This document shows, piece after piece, positions 30,348 to 42,067 of a DNA stretch of 64,000 nucleotides (position 1 is its first letter; each line of letters opens with the position of its first letter). A program made the translations under genes and the position numbers. This DNA comes from Spiroplasma endosymbiont of Clivina fossor (GTDB lineage: Bacteria; Bacillota_I; Bacilli_A; Mycoplasmatales; Nriv7): the NCBI RefSeq assembly GCF_964031115.1, contig NZ_OZ035006.1, positions 1,240,001 to 1,304,000 of the forward strand. Reading direction: 5' to 3'. The notes beneath the pieces were generated by a model. The model worked only from the letters and a program-made list of their open reading frames with translations, did not search any database and was not told where the DNA came from.

Positions 30348-31668
30348 GGGCCTGTCCAAAATTCTGTGTCTCGATAATTCATTCTGAATTATACTTAAAA
30401 GAAGGAGAACAGAAAATGACAAAAAAAATAAAAAAAGAACCTGACGCAATTGATAAAGTTGTTGATTATTTTTTAGAAAATATTGATAATCCACAAGATT
30501 TATTTAAAGGCAATACTATTTTTCAGGAATTTACCAAAAAATTAACTGAACGAATGTTAAATACGGAAATTAAAGATTATCTTGAAACTGATGAGAATCA
30601 TAATAAAAGAAATGGCAACACACAAAAAACCATTATTACTAAAAATGGTTCAATCGCAATTGATGTACCAAGAGATCGAAATAGTACTTTTGAACCAGTA
30701 ATTATTCCGAAAAGACAAAGAAGATTTGATAACTTTGATCAAAAAGTAATTTCTTTATATGCAAGAGGAATGACAATTTCTGATATCAAAGCACAATTGC
30801 AAGAATTCTATCACGGAGCAGAAATTTCAGAAAGTTTAATTAGTCAAATAACTGATGATGTTATTGAAGAAGTTAAAATGTGACAAACTAAACCTTTAGA
30901 GAAGATTTATCCGATTGTTTATTTTGATTGTATTGTTGTTAAAGTAAAGCAAGATAAACGAATAATAAATAAAGCAGTTTATCTTGCCTTAGGAATTAAT
31001 TTAGATGGTTTAAAAGATATTTTAGGAATGTGAATTAGCGAGAATGAGGGCGCCAAATTTTGACTTAATAATCTTACGGAAATGAAAAATCGTGGCTTAC
31101 AAGATATTCTTGTTGCTTGTAGCGATAATTTAACTGGAATGTCTGATGCAATAGAAGCTGTGTTCCCAAAAACACAGCACCAATTATGCATTGTTCATCA
31201 AATTCGTAATAGTTTAAAATTTGTCCCTTACAAAGATCGCAAACTTGTAGCTAATGATTTAAAATCAATTTATACAGCAATTAATGAAGAAATAGCGCTA
31301 GTTGCTTTAGATCATTTTTCTGAAAAATGAAATAAAAAGTATCCACAAATTACTAAATCATGAAAAAATAACTGAAATAATTTAATAATTTTTCTTGAAT
31401 ATCCTCAAGAATTTAGAAGGATTATTTACACAACTAATGCGATTGAATCTGTTAATAGTCAACTAAGAAAAGTCATTAAGAATAAAAAGATTTTTCCTAA
31501 TGACGCATCAGTTTTTAAAATATTTTATTTAGCATTTCAAAATATGGTTAAGAAATGAACGATGCCAATTCAAAATTGGGGTAGTGCAATTTCACATTTA
31601 ATGATAAAATTTGAGGACAGAGTGAATTTAAGTTAATTACTTAAAGACACAGTTAATTGTACAGTCCC
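30348..31668 (+). mobile_element. IS256-family element, copy 2
   Basis: 1321 bp flanked by the identical 8-bp AAAAAATC (30340-30347 and 31669-31676). It is inserted just upstream of the ISLre2 start codon, separating it from its promoter and ribosome site. The left end begins GGGCC instead of GAGCC. Confidence 0.9.
30416..31636 (+). CDS. IS256-family (mutator-type) transposase (406 aa)
   Basis: Intact 406-codon frame, almost identical to 11420-12640 in the opposite orientation. The catalytic motifs [20 protein letters not shown] and [13 protein letters not shown] are kept. Minor differences are synonymous or conservative (EEIALVAL for EEIALIAL). The ATG has AGAAGGAG upstream. Confidence 0.92.
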
Positions 31669-31913
31669 AAAAAATCACCTTTCTTGGTAGTAATTTTAAC
31701 AAAGTTAAATTTATTTGCTTCAATAATACAATTTTCAGTTACTATCACAATATTGTAAGAAGTCTAATATAGTAAAAATAGAATTTTTTTGTTTGACGGT
31801 ATATAATGAAAATGCAAAGTGAATAGATTCCAGACTAAGAGTTGGAAAAAGCATGTTGATTATTTAATAAATTTTATTAATTGGTAAAAATTCAGGAAAG
31901 GAATTTGATTAGT
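31669..31913 (+). other. Region between IS256 and the RIP-Ank-OTU gene
   Basis: It begins with the displaced ISLre2 5' leader (inverse of TTAAAATTACTACCAAGAAAGG). About 45 bp later comes GTAAGAAGTCTAAT, which looks like a scrap of an IS5-A end. TATAAT at 31802-31807 is a candidate -10 without a good -35 at normal distance. The toxin ribosome site GGAAAGGAA is near 31896-31904. No gene was seen. Confidence 0.45.
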
Positions 31914-34900
31914 ATGAAAAAACTCTTAGAGTTATTAGGAACAATTTTAATAACTGGCAACGCCCTATCAACCGTCATTGCAGTCGCTCCCAATGGAAAG
32001 CAAAGGACAAAAACTAAATTATTAAGTAGTGAGCTTAATTATTCACAAACAAATAATTTAGAAAATCTCCAAAGAAGTAAAAGGCAAAACAACGAAGACA
32101 TATCAACTACTCCAAAAATACAAGATGAACAACAATCCCAATTTTCAAAAAATACAGGTAGCCAAACTGATATTATTGAAAAAGAAATTAATTTAGATGA
32201 AAATTATTCTTACAATATTCAAAAAATGTTACAGGAACTTATTGATGAAAATTATATTGATCCATTAAGAAGTATCAATATGGGCGGACTTATAAGCAAA
32301 GAACTTGATAATAAAGATAATAAAACAATTATTTATAAATTAGAAGAATTAGAGCCCAAAATAGCTAATTGAATTAAAGAACAACAAAATAACAAAGAAA
32401 AAATATTGATATTAACATTAAAAAATAGTAATAATAAAAATATAAAATTAGTAATTAATTTAAATAATCTTTATTTACTAGGATTTATTAATAATCAAAA
32501 TAAGTATTTTTATTTTGATGATGAACTTTTAGAAAAAATAAAACAACATAATCAAGAAGAAATCAAAAAACTTAATAATTTAAAGGAAAAATTAAATAAT
32601 TTAAAAGAAAACAAACTTTTATTTAATGAAGAAAAAGTAAAAGAATATTTGCAACAAAAAAATAAATTTATTTTTCTTAAAGAAAAAGAAAAAAATATTA
32701 AAAAATTAAATTATAATAATGAATTGAATTCTTTGAATAAAAAACTTAGTAATTTACAAGGTGAAAATTTAAAAAATGATGAAGAAAAAATTAAAGATTT
32801 AAATAAATCAGTAATTAAGAAATATAGTTGTCAAAAGATTAATTTAAATTATACAGGAGCATATACAAGCGAGGGCTTAAATGTTGTAATAAAAGAAAAT
32901 GGAAAACCAGATAAAGGAAAAAATATTAATATTTCTAACGAAACTTTAAAAGGTGCAATTTCAAATTTAGCAGATTATGATAATAATAAACAAGAAAATC
33001 AAAAAATAAAAGATGATTTAGTAAGAATGATTTTTATTACAAGTGAAGCCATGAGGTTTCAATGTGATAAAAAAACTTTAGAAATTTTTGCAAATATTAA
33101 AAATATTGATGAATTAAAAAAAATCATATCTGAGAGTAAAAATATATTAAAAGATATGCAAGAAAAAATATTTAATAATCAAACAATAAATTGAGAAGAT
33201 TATACATCACAATTAAGAGGTGATTGAAAAAAATATTCAGAACAATTCAATAAATTTAGAATAAAAATTTGAAATGAATTAACTAAAGCAAAAAAAATAA
33301 TTAATTTTATCGATAAAAATAAAGTTGATATTAACAATATATTAAAAACAGAAAATAATATTGATAATATATCAAAAAAAATACAAAAAGCATTTAATGA
33401 AAATCAAAATTTTACAGAAATAAAGAATGCGTGTTTACAATATATCGTAGGAATGACAAGATGAAAACAAGATTTAAAATCTATAAATTTATACTTTGAA
33501 AAAGAATTTTATTTAAAAACTGATTTAAAAACTGATGATTTTTTTTCATTAAATTCTAATAGTGATAATAATATTTTATATATTTTTATTATTCAAAATA
33601 ATTTCGAACTTGCTAAATTATTGATTAAGTTAAATCCAGATAAAAAAATAATAAATAGTTCTGATATAAATAATAATACACCTTTACTTTTAGCAATAAA
33701 TAAAGACGCGATAGATTTTATTAAATTTTTATTAGAAAATGGTGCCGATGTAAATCTTCAAGAAAAAAAAGTTAGTATGTCAATAATTAACGCAATAAAT
33801 AACAATAATTGAGAAATAATTAATATTTTATTTGATCATGGACATAATGTCAATTTTCAAGATCCATTAGTAAACAACACTTATTTACATATTGCAGCGC
33901 GAAATGGTCAGTTAGAGCTTGTTAAATTGTTATTAGAAAGAGGCGCTAATCCCAATATACAAGAAAAAAAAGGACTTACTCCTTTATACTTTGCAGCGGA
34001 AAGTGATAAGACAGAAGTTGTTCAAGAACTATTAACAAATAAAAATAGTAAAAACACAATTGATATCAACCTTTCAAATAATTTGGGTGATACCCCATTA
34101 CAGATAGCATCATTTAAAGGCCACCATAAAGTTGTTGAACTATTGTTAAAAAACCATAAAATTGATGTTAATAAAAAAGATTATTATGGCGATAACGCTT
34201 TAATTGTAGCAGCGCGAAATGGTAAAACAAATGTTGTAAAAGAATTGTTAAAACATTCTGATATTGATGTCAATTTTTCAAATAAAGAAGGTAATAACGC
34301 CTTAATTTCAGCAACTTTTAAAGGTAATGTAGAAACTGTTAATTTGCTTCTTATTGAAATAAGAAAATTATATAAAGATAAAGAATTTAAAGAATTCATT
34401 AATAAAGCAAATAATAGCAGTTTAACATCTTTACAATACGCAGCATTTGATGGTAATATAGAGCTTGTTAAATTATTACTTTCTTATGGCGCTGATATAA
34501 ATAAAGCAACTAATGATGGCTGGACACCCTTGCGCCAAGCAACAAGTCAAGGTCATATAAAAGTTAAAAACCTTTTAGAAAATTTTATTCACTTAAAACA
34601 AAAATTAATCAAAAATAAAAATGAAATAAAACACATTAAAGAAAAAATAAAAGAACTATTAGAACCATACACAGTTAATTCTGAAATATTTATTGTTGAA
34701 CAATTAAACATAAGTAGTAAAAACAATACAAATAATTATTCTAATACCTTTGCCCGTTTAAAAAATATATTTCAAAAACCAAAAAATGGAATAAGTAGTT
34801 CAAATGTTTCTGTTGGTGAAAAAGCTGAAACTAGTGGCACACAAAACCAAAAAACTAAAACAACAAATCAAAATAATCTGTATGATGTGCCAGCAGATAA

Positions 34901-36674
34901 TAGTTGTTTGTTTTGGTCGGTATCAACATCTTATTTATTGCAAGTGAGAAAAAATATTGAAGAATTTAGAAATCGATTTATCCAATTATTTGGCGAAGAA
35001 AATTTAAAATATTTATTACATATTCAAAAATTACTACAACAATATGATTTAGAAAATAATAGAAATCTAAATCAATTATGATATCAAGATCAAACAGCAA
35101 ATAATCTAGTTATAAATTTCTTTCGTAATCGCGTTGTTGATTATATACAATCAAATTTAGACACAATTTCAAATCGCGATGGCGAATTAACATTTAGAAG
35201 TCTTATTCAAGATAATAATGATATTGATACTAATTACTTAGAAATAATGCGACAACCTTCAACATGAGGCGGGACACCAGAAATAATAGCAATGAGTAAT
35301 ATTTTAAATGCTAATATTAGTGTAAATAATAATGGCTCTTATCAACCAGTTAATCAAAATTCAAATAATAATAACATAGCGATATCTTATGTTGAGCTTG
35401 AAAAAGGTTCGGGTATTCACAATCATTATAATTTTGCTTTAACACCAGAAGAAGAACGAACAAATCATCCTGTTGCTATTAATGACAATCAGGGGAATGT
35501 TCCTGTAGTTGACACAACAAATAGACAAGATAATTTACCAATAACAACCCCAAAATCAGATGCAAAGACAATTAAATTACCAGTTGATGATCATGGTCAA
35601 CACCGTGCAATTTTGTCTAACAATAATGAGAAGGATGATACTAATCAAGGTAATGTTATCAACGCACCAGAACTAACAACAACCCCATTACAAAAAGATG
35701 AATATCATTTTGTAGATAAAAAAACAGAAGAAAAAAGTTTAAAAAATGATGAAAATTTAGAAATTAACTTAATTAAAAACAATAATAAAATCAAGCAAAA
35801 TGTACCTGTAGTAAATAAACCAATCAATACAAATATGGAAAATTTACAAATAACAGCTACCAAGGCAATAAATAAATACAACGCTCTTTCAAAAGAAGAA
35901 AAATTAAAAAAATTAAATGAAATTAATCATTATTATCAAACATTATCTGAAAATGATAAAAAAGCTTTTAAAGAAAAATTAACAACTACTGGATTAGCAG
36001 CTTTAAGTGGAGGCGCATTAACAGCTTATGGAACAAAAATGACTGTTAGTGGTACCACTGCCACTAGTGTCGCAAATGCAGAAGCAATGGAAATGACTCC
36101 GTTCTTATCAACAAGCACAACAGAAAGCTTAGCCGCTGCAGAAACAGAAACAATTACTGTTGCCGAAACAGCGGCGGCGGTTGAAGGCGGAGTTATAGCT
36201 GGAGAAACTGGTACTGCTGCCGCTCTGGCTCCGGAAACTCTAGGGCTATCCTTAGTAATTGGAGGATTAGCAATTGCCGGAACATGAATATATTTTGCTT
36301 TTCATCATCATGCAACATCTGATATTGCGTTGCCAACTTCAATTCATCATAATGTTTATGATAACATTGAAAAATGATATAAATTTCTAGCTCATGATAA
36401 ATTAAAAATTAAAATTAACAAAAACACATGAAATGAAATCAAACAAAATAAAAATTCACAAGCAAACATTATAAAAATTATTAAAAATAAATTTGTTATA
36501 AATGACCATTCTGGCTGGGGCGGAAGTGTTACAAACGAAGATTTCAACACTTTTGTAAAAGTAATAGTGCTTCATTTCGAACAAATAAATGGTTATTTTG
36601 AAATATTAGATAATGAAAATGATGGTTTTGTCATTATAACCAACACTGAAGGCGATTGACTAGGAATAGAATAA
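31914..36674 (+). CDS. Secreted RIP - ankyrin - OTU multidomain toxin (1586 aa)
   Basis: The signal peptide (MKKLLELLGTILITGNA) resembles those of the two propeller toxins. Residues about 160-470 match ribosome-inactivating proteins (rRNA N-glycosidases): NLYLLGF with Tyr187, LNYTGAY (Tyr313 or 317), SEAMRF with Glu378 and Arg381, and Trp427. Residues about 545-890 are ankyrin repeats (about ten). An OTU cysteine protease follows: DNSCLFWS with Asp995 and Cys998, WGGTPEIIAMS, and HNHYNF with His1171. An Ala-rich region with a membrane span (about 1440-1462) and a 120-residue end follow. Ankyrin plus OTU recalls the male-killing protein Spaid, but the RIP domain is extra. Three of about 15 Trp codons are TGG. 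Confidence 0.85.
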
Positions 36675-36801
36675 AAATTTAACATTTTTAATTAAAAGAG
36701 AAAAATATTTCTTATATGTGTTATGTAGAAATAACCTGATTTTTAATTTTAATATATTTGTTAATTATCTAATTTAAATTAAGATTAAAAATATTTTTAT
36801 T

Positions 36802-36840
36802 AAAGCAGTATTTAAATTTAAATACTGCTTTTCTATTTTG
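36802..36840. terminator. Terminator after the RIP-Ank-OTU gene
   Basis: A perfect 30-bp palindrome (AAAGCAGTATTTAAA and its complement, 36802-36831) is followed by TTCTATTTTG. It lies between convergent genes, the same place as the terminator at 7141 in unit 1, although the sequence differs. Confidence 0.75.
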
Positions 36841-36957
36841 ACAAAATAAAAAAAGAAAAAATTGTTTGGTTGTTTAAGGGCGCGGGTATTTTTCGCCATA
36901 GAATATCACCTTAGAAAGGTAGTATTTTAACAGTTTTTAAATTTAGTTATTAAAGGT

Positions 36958-37419
36958 TTAACCTTTAATTTTTGTTATTAGTTGGGTCCAAGTAGGATTT
37001 TTAAATATTGTTACTTTTAGATTAACGATTTCCTTTTTTTGAATATTACCGTTTTCAATTTCTTCATACTTGATATTAAAGTTGAGTTTTGTAAGTTCAT
37101 CAAGAATATTTTCATTTTTTGCATGGTAATTATCTATTATGCTATGTATTGTCTTTTCCTTAATTGGAGATATTGTATCAATTTTTATTCAGTTTGGCAT
37201 ATTTTTTGGTCATTGTTGTGTATGTATATATAAATCTCATTTTATATCAGTTTTAGGTTTTTCTCATCTATTTTTTACTAAGTAAACAAATCCTTTTTTT
37301 AAGTTTAATTCGTATGATTCATTCTCAATTTGTAATATTGGTTCATTTGCTTTTTTAGAACAACCAACTATTGGTAATGTTATTACTCCTAAAACAGCGG
37401 TTATATTTAAAAATTTCAT
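36958..37419 (-). CDS. Surface lipoprotein in the post-adhesin slot of unit 3 (153 aa)
   Basis: The lipoprotein signal (MKFLNITAVLGVITLPIVGC) ends in the lipobox LPIVGC with Cys 20, followed by SKKANEP. The mature part has no recognised domain, but has several Trp (TGA), for example WEKPKTDIKWDLYIHTQQW. AAGGAG lies 8 nt before the ATG. The signal resembles that of the unit 1 lipoprotein (6511-7029), while the mature part differs. In unit 1 that part copies the adhesin N-terminus. The adhesin N-terminus of unit 3 is lost, so the same relation cannot be tested here. Confidence 0.78.
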
Positions 37420-37449
37420 AAAATTAACTCCTTTATTTTGTTTTTTCAA

Positions 37450-37469
37450 TATATATATATATATATATT
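37450..37469. repeat. (AT)n run between lipoprotein and adhesin genes
   Basis: Alternating AT run equivalent in position to 6457-6478 in unit 1. The adhesin pseudogene stop overlaps its edge. Confidence 0.78.
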
Positions 37470-38747
37470 ATACGAAAATCCTTAAAATCATTAGAAAAAT
37501 GGCAAAACCGATTAAAAACTGAAAGGTATAGTAAAAGGCGGGTACCGTTTTAAAAATTGGAAAAATGGCAGTTGAAAAGTTAACTGTTGCTTTTGCAATG
37601 ATTGCTAATGGTCGTAAAATCGTAATAATTTGTGAAGCAGCGAGCATTCAGTTTATCATTTTGATGCCAGCATTTTGAATGGCACAGCCAATGTCATTAA
37701 AAGTTGGTATTCATCGTCCAGAATATTTGCAATTTGCTGGCGGAATTAAATCATCTCATTCTGAGTTGGTTGAGCCATCAGGTATAAACGCCGTGGAATT
37801 TAAGACATTAAAGTCATAAATTTTAAAATTGTAGTTAGAGATATTGCCTTTATGATAAAGCGGAAAAGTCAAGGTAAAAATATTAATACCCTAGCGAATA
37901 TCAATGTCGGTGTTAAGATAATTAATATTATTAGCAGTGTTACTGGCTGACAATTTAATTAGTTTATTGTCATAAGATTTAAGAACATTAAAATCAATTT
38001 GATAAATGCTATTGTTGTTTTTAATGGCATTATAATTCTCTTGGTGCGATTTTTTATCAAAAGTAAAGAAATAACTTCTTAGTAATAATTCTGAGTTTCC
38101 TATAATATTTACTAAGTATTTTTTGGGATAAAAGGTAATTTAATGAACGGTAAAAGAAACCGATTTGAATAAAATAATCCTTCTTATAGTTTTCTACACC
38201 TTTAAAATCAATTTCTGTATGAGTGTTTTCATCCATATCAAAAGTAGCATAAAATAAACTTGCAAAGAAATTGCCAAGAATTTCGTAGATTTCGTCAAAA
38301 ACATTTTTGTAATCGCTGTTGTTAATACTAGGTATGTTGTTTTTAAAATAAAGGTAAATGTCATTTTTTAATTCAGGGTCGTATCTCAAAAAACTAAATT
38401 TAACATTAAGATAATTTAAGGTACCAAAAAGGTACTTAATTAAGTAATAATCGTTAGTATTTGCCGTATCATATTTTCATATTTCACTTTCACCATGTAA
38501 TAATTGTAAATAGTTATTACCTGCGATTAAGGTTTTATTAAAAGCTTTAATTTTTAAAACATTCTTATTAATTTCATTCTCACTACTAGAAGTCTTATGA
38601 TGAAAATAGCTTTCATCTTTAAAACCATGGTTTTTAATGATAAATTCTTTGTAATAATCTTTTTCTAAGGTGTTAATGAAATTAAATATTGGCGTTCAAT
38701 AGAGATAAGAGTAATTAAATTTATCAAAATCACCACGATGAATCATT
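37468..38747 (-). pseudogene. Plectrovirus adhesin/minor capsid, 5' truncated and frameshifted
   Basis: Homologous to residues about 205-729 of the protein at 4268-6457. It begins at the IS5-B boundary (MIHRGDFDKFNYSY). It lacks the segment of about 70 residues corresponding to DPTNATKIEV through AAIETSTQ. It has a frameshift after FIQIGFFYRSLN near 38140 and keeps the C-terminal membrane segments in pieces. The stop matches the unit 1 gene (RIFV). Clearly a relic. Confidence 0.85.
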
Positions 38748-39653
38748 AGACTTGGTACATAACCTTTAATTTTATCTACTATTTTGATAATATTATTTCC
38801 TAGGTGAAGTACAAATGTTAGATAAATACAAAGACGAAAACGAATTTTATAGTTTAATAGGCATAAAATATAAAACTTTCATGAAAATGGTAGAAATTTT
38901 AAAAGAAGGTGAAGCTAAACAAAAACAAATTGGTGGTAGACCAAATAAATTATCAATAGAGCAAAGATTACTTATGACTTTAGAATACTGAAAAGAATAT
39001 AGTACATATCGTATTATTGCAAAAAAATATAATATTAGTCATGTTAGTTGTATTCGTAATATCTTTTGAGTTGAAAATACTCTAATAAAAAATAGTCACT
39101 TTCATATACCTGGCAAAAAGATATTATTAGAAAATAAGGGTACTACTAATAATTTATTAGCAATTGATGCTACAGAAATTCCAATTGAAAGAATTAAAAA
39201 AAACTAAAATTATTATTTTTTGGTAAGAAAAGGCAACATTCATTAAAATCGCAAATAATTATTGATTTATTTAACAATAAAATTATTTCAGTAGATTTTT
39301 GTTATGGCAGTACTCATGATTATAAGTTATTTTTAAAATCAAATACACTTATAAATCCAAAATTAGAATTAATTGCCGATTCAGGATATCAAGGTTTGCA
39401 AAATGTTCATAAAAATACATTATTGCCAATTAAAAAGAGTAAAAATAATCCTTTAAATCCAGATAAAAAGGAATATAATAGCTTTTTAAGTAAAGTTAGA
39501 ATTGTCATTGAACATGTTTTTGCTAGATTAAAAAGATTTAAAATACTAGTTTATCGTTATCGCAATAAGATTAGAAGATTTGGATTACGATTTAACTTAA
39601 TTTCAGGAATATATAATTTTGAATTAAGCTAGTTATAGTTATGTACCAAGTCT
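38748..39653 (+). mobile_element. IS5-family element B, copy 2
   Basis: 906 bp, ends as in copy 1. The flanks differ (ATT on the left, AAT on the right), with viral DNA on one side and a host gene remnant on the other. This boundary is therefore the product of recombination or deletion, not of simple insertion. Confidence 0.88.
38815..39632 (+). CDS. IS5-family transposase B, made by -1 frameshift
   Basis: Frame 0 from ATG 38815 ends at TAA 39205-39207 just after the slippery A AAA AAC. The -1 frame continues to 39632. Sequence and motifs are as in the copy at 25072-25889, with one visible change (TTCTGG to TTTTGG at the SGKK motif, making FFGKK instead of FSGKK in the -1 frame). That change could weaken activity. 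Confidence 0.86.
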
Positions 39654-40183
39654 AATGAACTTATATTCAAGAATTGAATGGTTTGAATGGTATTGTTAAT
39701 AAAGACGATGATAATCAAATGATAAATTTATTACTTTTTGGTGATGGTATTAATAAAGAAGATGCTTGAAAGTGATATCAAGGTGATTGAAATATAATTA
39801 CTTATAATGGGCAAGAATTTAAAGATTATATTGTGAACCCTACTAGTGCTGCTCATAATGTTTTTGCTCATGAATATGGGCACCTTAGTTTCTTATTATA
39901 CATATTTTAAAAAAAAAATAACCAAAGCGGAGCATTTCATCTTTGAGAATGATTAAATAAAAAAATAAGTTTTAATAATTATTTATCGCAAATGTTATTT
40001 TCGTGAATTTTAGTTCCTAGTAATTATCATATTTTTCATCCGTTAGAATCTACTTGAATTGAAGAGTGATTTGGTGAAGCTTTTGCCTATTGAATGTTAA
40101 CGCCGCAGCATTTACGAACTTACGGATGAGAAATATTAAATCAATATTTTATGTTAGAATTACCAAAAATTATTAAAAGTTAA
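39654..40183 (+). pseudogene. Remnant of a zinc metallopeptidase (HEXXH)
   Basis: The 5' part is removed by IS5-B. The first frame reads IQELNGLNGIVNKDDDNQMI and reaches AHNVFAHEYGHLSFLLYIF, a zinc-binding HEYGH, before a stop in a 10-A run near 39910. One base shift restores WEWLNKKISFNN and EEWFGEAFAYWML, which would supply the third zinc ligand Glu. It ends at TAA 40181-40183. A gluzincin-type secreted or membrane peptidase is likely. The family cannot be named further. Confidence 0.75.
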
Positions 40184-40202
40184 TTTAGTTAATTAATTTA
40201 GA

Positions 40203-40240
40203 AAATACTAAGAATTTTAAAATTCTTAGTATTTTTGTTT
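40203..40240. terminator. Terminator after the metallopeptidase remnant
   Basis: A perfect 32-bp palindrome (AAATACTAAGAATTTT and its complement, 40203-40234) is followed by TTGTTTATT. It separates the remnant from the ybeY operon. A TATAAT at 40347-40352, close upstream of ybeY, is a candidate promoter. Confidence 0.72.
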
Positions 40241-40371
40241 ATTCCTATGATTTCTTGTTAATTTAAGAAATAGTAAATGCTTATTAATAAAACATTTGTT
40301 ATAATAGTAAAAGTTATTACAATATTTTAAAACTGAATTAATTTGATATAATTTAATTAGTGAGGTAAGAT

Positions 40372-40839
40372 ATGAAAAATAATTTTGATATCATTAATAA
40401 TACTGAATTTGATGTCACATTTTATACTGACTCGTGGCATAAAATTTTAAATACAATAACCGATATGTTAAATATTGATGATGCTTTAGAATTATCGTTA
40501 AACATTATTAGTAAAGAAATGAGTTTGAAATTAAATCAAACTTATCGGCGAAAAAATTATGTTGCTGATGTGCTATCTTTTCCCGTTGAAGAAGATAGTC
40601 AAAAACTTTATGCGATGATTAATATGCGAATTTTAGGTGATATTTTTATTTGCTTTGAATTAGCACAAGAACAAGCCGATAAATATGAACATAGTTTATT
40701 GCGCGAGTTATCATTTTTATTTTTACACGGTTTGTTACATTTATTGGGATATGATCATCAAACTAAATCAGAAAAAGATATCATGTTTGCTTTACAAGAT
40801 GAAGTATTAACAAAGTTAAAAATTACTAGAAATAAATAG
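40372..40839 (+). CDS. ybeY: Endoribonuclease YbeY (155 aa)
   Basis: Metal-dependent RNase involved in 16S rRNA 3'-end maturation and ribosome quality control. The signature HGLLHLLGYDH carries zinc ligands His119, His123 and His129. Upstream, LNQTYRRKNYVADVLSFPVEE and LGDIFICFELA are further family motifs. The length is normal. GAGG lies 8 nt before the ATG. It is followed 10 nt later by a broken cdd, matching the ybeY-cdd-era-recO order common in mollicutes. Confidence 0.95.
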   Translation: MKNNFDIINNTEFDVTFYTDSWHKILNTITDMLNIDDALELSLNIISKEMSLKLNQTYRRKNYVADVLSFPVEEDSQKLYAMINMRILGDIFICFELAQEQADKYEHSLLRELSFLFLHGLLHLLGYDHQTKSEKDIMFALQDEVLTKLKITRNK

Positions 40840-40849
40840 AGGAGAAATT

Positions 40850-41237
40850 ATGGAAAAAGATTATTTAAAAATATTAAAAGAGTTAAGTAATAATTCTTAT
40901 AGTCCATATTCAAAGTTTCAAGTAGCAGCAATATTACAAATAAAGGATGATATAATAATTTAAGGAGTTAATGTTGAAAATATCGCTTATGGTGAAACTA
41001 TTTGTGCTGAAAGAGTAGCTTTGATGCAAGCTTATACGCACGGTTTTACAAAAGAAGATTTAATTGCCATTCATCTTTATACAAAAACAGGAATAACTCC
41101 TTGTGGTAGTTTGTCGGCAAGTAATGAGTGAATTATTAACGGCAAATTGTCAAGTTTATATTTATAATGAAACAGAAATAGTTGGTGTATATAAAAATGA
41201 ACAACTATTGCCGAATCGTTTTAAATCAATTAACTAA
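40850..41237 (+). pseudogene. cdd: Cytidine deaminase, broken
   Basis: Encodes MEKDYLKILKELSNNSYSPYSKFQVAA, then an in-frame TAA at 40961-40963 just before GVNVENIAYGETICAERVAL, which holds the catalytic CAE motif. An extra T near 41112 shifts the frame within the zinc motif: PCGS|CRQVMSELLTANCQVYIYN is restored by removing one base. Two independent lesions make loss of function likely, unless both are assembly errors. The normal reaction is cytidine to uridine in pyrimidine salvage. Confidence 0.9.
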
Positions 41238-41295
41238 ATAACATTAGGATAAAGAAATATATTTAAAATAAGTTATAGTAATGGAGCATAATTTT

Positions 41296-42067
41296 ATGAA
41301 GGAAACAAATAGTAATTTATTATTAGTTGACATAAAAAATTTAAGTAAAAAATATCGTCAAAAATGAGCTTTACAAGATATTAATTTACAAATTTATTGT
41401 GGTGGCGAGCGAAGAATTGGTTTGATTGGTGCTAATGGTAGTGGCAAATCAACCATTTCAGAAATTATTGCGGGAATAAGAAAGCCAACAGCAGGAGTAG
41501 TTTGAAAAAAGTCAGAATTAGTTATTGGGATTCAGTTTCAAGATTCTAAATATCCGATGGGTATTACTATTTTAGATATGATTCAGTATTACTTAGAAAC
41601 TTTTGATATTAAATATCATCATGATGATTTAGAAAATTTGTTAAAAACATATCAACTAGATGGTATTAAGAAAAAACAAATTAATTCTTTATCTGGAGGT
41701 CAACAACAAAGATTAAATATTTTATTAGTAGTTATTCATAAACCGCAATTAATTATTTTAGATGAAGTATCAACAGGTTTAGATATTAAAGTTCGTGAAG
41801 ATATTTTTGAATTTTTAGAAGAAAATGTTGTTAAGAAAAATGTAACGATGATTTTAGTAACCCATATTTATGAGTGAAGTAGAAAAGTTTTGTGAAAAAA
41901 TCATTTTTTTACATAATGGTTTAATTAAAGAACAAATTACTGTTAAAGAAGTTATTGAACAATATGGTACCGTTGCTGAATATACAAAAGTAAAATTTAA
42001 ATTTTATAAAGAACAAGATAAAAATAATAATCCTTCTTTAATTATCAATAATGAAAGGAAAAAAATA
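41296..42067 (+). pseudogene. ABC transporter ATPase subunit, frameshifted near the end
   Basis: Walker A GANGSGKS (residues 45-52), the signature LSGGQQQRL and Walker B LIILDEVSTGLD are all intact. After LVTHI, an extra T near 41867 changes the expected THIMSEVEKFCEKIIFL to THIYEWSRKVL. The rest (LHNGLIKEQITVKEVIEQYG) continues in the other frame and runs without a stop into the permease. All core motifs precede the break, so a shortened ATPase might still work. Probably a drug or peptide exporter of the DrrA/ABC-2 type. Confidence 0.82.

Larger units (their letters stand above)
28449..38747 (-). mobile_element. Unit 3: inverted plectrovirus-toxin-ISLre2 element, damaged
   Basis: The right terminus is at 28449 (GGTCGCGTTTAG on the plus strand, inverse of CGCGACC). 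Reading leftward in unit orientation it holds the conserved right-end sequence, an ISLre2 transposase with its 3' half deleted, the RIP-ankyrin-OTU toxin, a terminator, a lipoprotein gene and the 3' part of the adhesin gene. It is cut at 38747 by an IS5-type element. IS5-A (28563-29630) and IS256 (30348-31668) are inserted. The other viral genes and the left terminus are missing. Confidence 0.78.

Noticed and set aside
36860..36957. A short frame beginning ATGGCGAAAAATACCC on the minus strand
   Set aside because: Too short, and the matching place in unit 1 does not preserve the frame. It is probably a remnant of the leader shared with ISLre2.
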